This document shows positions 30,877 through 32,717 of a stretch of DNA of 32,717 bases, piece by piece; position 1 is the stretch's first letter, and every line of letters starts with the position of its first letter. The notes under the pieces were generated by a model. It was given only the letters and a program-made list of their open reading frames with translations. It was not told the DNA's origin and ran no database searches. The DNA is taken from the NCBI RefSeq assembly GCF_022347745.1, contig NZ_JAKRGC010000035.1, forward strand, positions 1-32,717, written 5' to 3'. This DNA is from Streptomyces sp. OfavH-34-F. Its GTDB lineage: Bacteria; Actinomycetota; Actinomycetes; Streptomycetales; Streptomycetaceae. The position numbers and the translations under genes are program-made.

Positions 30877-32363
30877 ACGCCACCGTCGCGACCTCCGTCT
30901 TCGGGGTCTTCATGGTCGCCACCGTCGCCCTCGGGCTGCTCGCCGTACGCGGCCGGCGCGGCGGTGAGGGCGGCGGGCTCGCCGAGTGGTCGGTGGGCGG
31001 GCGCAGCCTGGGCACGGTCTTCATCTGGGTGCTGATGGCCGGCGAGGGCTACACCAGCTTCAGCTACCTCGGCGCCGCGGGCTGGGGCTACAACTACGGC
31101 GCGCCCGTCCTCTACGTCGTCGCCTACATGTCCTGCGGTTACGCGCTCGGCTACGTCGTCGGGCCGCTGCTGTGGGCGTACGCGCGCGAGCACGGGCTCG
31201 TCGGGATCACCGACATGGTGGCGCACCGCTTCGGGCGGCCCTGGCTCGGCGCGCTCGTCGCCGTCCTGGCGACCGTGTTCCTGCTCCCGTACATCCAGCT
31301 CCAGATCACCGGCATGGGCGTCGTCGTCTCGACGATCTCCTACGGCGCCATCAGCCTGAACTGGGCCTACTTCATCGCCTTCGCCGTCACCACCGGGTTC
31401 GTCGTCGTCAGCGGGCTGCGCGGCAGCGCCTGGGTGTCGGTGCTGAAGGACCTGCTGGTGATCGTCACGCTCGGATTCCTCGCGGTGTACGTGCCCCTGC
31501 ACTACTTCGACGGCTACGGGCCCTTCCTCGACCGGCTCGTCACCGAGAAGCGCGACTGGCTGACCCTGCCCGGCCACGGCGACAGCGGCCTCGGCCAGGC
31601 GTGGTTCATCACCACCTCGTTCCTCAACTCGCTCACCGTCGTGATCTTCCCGACCACCGTCGCCGGCTACCTCGGCGCGCGGAACGCCGACGTGCTGCGC
31701 CGCAACGCCATGTGGCTGCCCGCCTACAACGTCCTCCTCTTCGTCCCGATGCTCCTCGGCATGGCGGCCCTGTTCGTGGTGCCGGGGCTGGCCGGCGCCG
31801 AGTCCAACCTGGCCCTGTTCGAGCTGGTCGTCGACTCGCTGCCCGCCTGGTCGGTGGGGGTCATCGGGGTCGCCGCCGCCCTCTCCTCGATCGTGCCCAT
31901 GGCCGTGTTCATGCTGGTCATCGGCACGATGTGGGGCCGCAGCGTGCTCTCGCTGGTGCCCCGCTGGGAGCGCCGGCAGAAGGGCGCCGCGCAACTGGTC
32001 GTCGTGGTCGCGGGCTCCCTCGCGCTGCTGCTCACGTACACCGCCCCCAACACCCTCGTCCGCCTCTCCCTCATCTCCTACGAGGGCATGGCGCAACTGC
32101 TCCCCATGGTGCTGCTGGGGCTGGTGTGGCGGCGGCTGACGCTGCTCGGGGCGCTGAGCGGGCTCGTCGCCGGGGTGGGCGCGGTGTGCGGGTTCGTGTT
32201 CACGGACAACGACCCGGTGTGGGGCGTCAACGCCGGCATCGTCGCCCTCGCCGCCAACCTCGCCGTCGCGCTGGCGGTGACGTACGCGGGGCCGCGCGAG
32301 CACGATCCGCGGCCGGACGAGGAGGTGCTGGCCCGGGACGAGCCGGCCGTCAACGCACATTGA
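30873..32363 (+). CDS. Sodium:solute symporter (SSS family)
   Basis: 496-residue polytopic membrane transporter with about 13 helices. Family features: GRSLGTVFIWVLMAGEGYTSFSYLGAAGWGYNYG at the N-terminus, VGPLLWAYAREHGLVGITDMVAHRFG, and GLRGSAWVSVLKDLLVIVTL. It resembles the monocarboxylate/acetate-type (ActP/MctP) symporters that pair with DUF3311 or DUF485 partners. GTG 30873 is set by the GTGA overlap with the DUF3311 stop. Substrate is probably a small carboxylate; this is inference from family and partner. Confidence 0.9.
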   Translation: MNATVATSVFGVFMVATVALGLLAVRGRRGGEGGGLAEWSVGGRSLGTVFIWVLMAGEGYTSFSYLGAAGWGYNYGAPVLYVVAYMSCGYALGYVVGPLLWAYAREHGLVGITDMVAHRFGRPWLGALVAVLATVFLLPYIQLQITGMGVVVSTISYGAISLNWAYFIAFAVTTGFVVVSGLRGSAWVSVLKDLLVIVTLGFLAVYVPLHYFDGYGPFLDRLVTEKRDWLTLPGHGDSGLGQAWFITTSFLNSLTVVIFPTTVAGYLGARNADVLRRNAMWLPAYNVLLFVPMLLGMAALFVVPGLAGAESNLALFELVVDSLPAWSVGVIGVAAALSSIVPMAVFMLVIGTMWGRSVLSLVPRWERRQKGAAQLVVVVAGSLALLLTYTAPNTLVRLSLISYEGMAQLLPMVLLGLVWRRLTLLGALSGLVAGVGAVCGFVFTDNDPVWGVNAGIVALAANLAVALAVTYAGPREHDPRPDEEVLARDEPAVNAH

Positions 32364-32387
32364 CGGCGCCGGTGCGTCGTGTATAAC
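32360..32387 (+). promoter_or_regulatory. Near-consensus vegetative promoter for the DUF6412 gene
   Basis: TTGACG (32360-32365) and TATAAC (32382-32387) are 16 bp apart, overlapping the symporter stop and ending 41 bp before the next ATG. This is the best sigma-70-type promoter seen in the window. Confidence 0.7.
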
Positions 32388-32428
32388 GGACGGACCGGCC
32401 GCAGCGATCCGGAGAGGGGGAACCGTCC

Positions 32429-32717
32429 ATGGACACCGATGCCATGCGTCGCGTACGCGACGGTCTCTCCCGCCTCCTGCGCCCCGCCGGGCTGCTGCTC
32501 CTGCTGCTCACCGAGGTGCTGCTCGCCGAGGGCGGCACCCTCTCCGCCGCCGTCGCGCTCGCCGCCACCGCGGCCGCCGGCACCGCGCTCGCCGCCTGTG
32601 CCGTCATCAGCGCCCGCTGCGCCGCCCCGGTGCCCCGCACCCGGGTCCGCACGGCCATGCGGGACCGGGAGAAACGCACCGCGTTCCTCCCCCAGCGGGA
32701 TCCCGACGCGCAGGGGC
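32429..32717 (+). CDS. DUF6412 membrane protein, 3' end outside window
   Basis: The first 96 residues are visible. Two hydrophobic segments (LLLLLLTEVLLAEGG and LAATAAAGTALAACAVI) are followed by a basic tail VRTAMRDREKRTAFLPQRDPDA, typical of DUF6412 proteins of Streptomyces, which often precede a YidC/Oxa1-type insertase gene. ATG 32429 has GGAGAGGGGG 8 bases upstream and a near-consensus promoter before that. The open frame on the opposite strand is a shadow. Confidence 0.75.
   Translation, partial: MDTDAMRRVRDGLSRLLRPAGLLLLLLTEVLLAEGGTLSAAVALAATAAAGTALAACAVISARCAAPVPRTRVRTAMRDREKRTAFLPQRDPDAQG

Overview
The window is high-GC actinobacterial DNA, almost certainly from a Streptomyces: strong third-position G/C bias, many GTG starts, 4-base GTGA gene overlaps, XRE/DUF5753-DUF397 pairs, several APH-fold kinases, a GH5-FN3-CBM2 mannanase, ECF sigma factors and DUF3311-symporter pairs. 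No tRNA, rRNA, transposase or integrase was found.

Left part (1-16.5 kb) is ordinary accessory chromosome. It holds a Ser/Thr kinase cut by the left edge; a RibD/DHFR-like reductase convergent with a secreted beta-mannanase, each with its own perfect hairpin, and a 14-bp CebR/CelR-type operator in front of the mannanase; an APH(6)-type kinase; GNAT acetyltransferases; a dienelactone hydrolase; two recently duplicated DUF397 genes with an XRE regulator; a PCMT-like methyltransferase with a small Cys/Pro-rich ORF ahead of it; a DUF4232 lipoprotein; a second APH; small membrane proteins; and an ECF sigma factor overlapped by two small membrane ORFs. Three short type I-E CRISPR arrays lie at 5.9, 10.8 and 13.0 kb with no cas genes nearby. 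Their leaders are recognisably related and sit at fixed distances from the first repeat.

Middle part (16.57-28.96 kb) is a dense defence or DNA-modification island. A helix-turn-helix regulator (minus) diverges from a plus-strand run: a winged-helix/HNH-like zinc protein, a 21-bp perfect hairpin, then a tightly overlapped set of ParB-like protein, SNF2-type helicase and DUF3883 nuclease-fold protein, followed by a cytosine-5 DNA methyltransferase. Facing it is a minus-strand operon of GHKL (MutL/MORC-like) ATPase, Z1-domain ATPase and Vsr endonuclease. The 3' ends of vsr and the methyltransferase gene overlap by 66 bp. The GHKL/Z1 pair recalls the Mza defence family, but no AIPR or DUF4420 protein is present. 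In their place are ParB-like, SNF2, DUF3883 and HNH-like genes. This is the best candidate in the window for an undescribed system.

Right part (29.0-32.7 kb) returns to housekeeping-type genes: GNAT acetyltransferase, TPR/SEC-C protein, DUF3311 plus sodium:solute symporter, and the start of a DUF6412 membrane protein behind a near-consensus promoter. Functions are assigned from motifs read in the translations; no database search was run.
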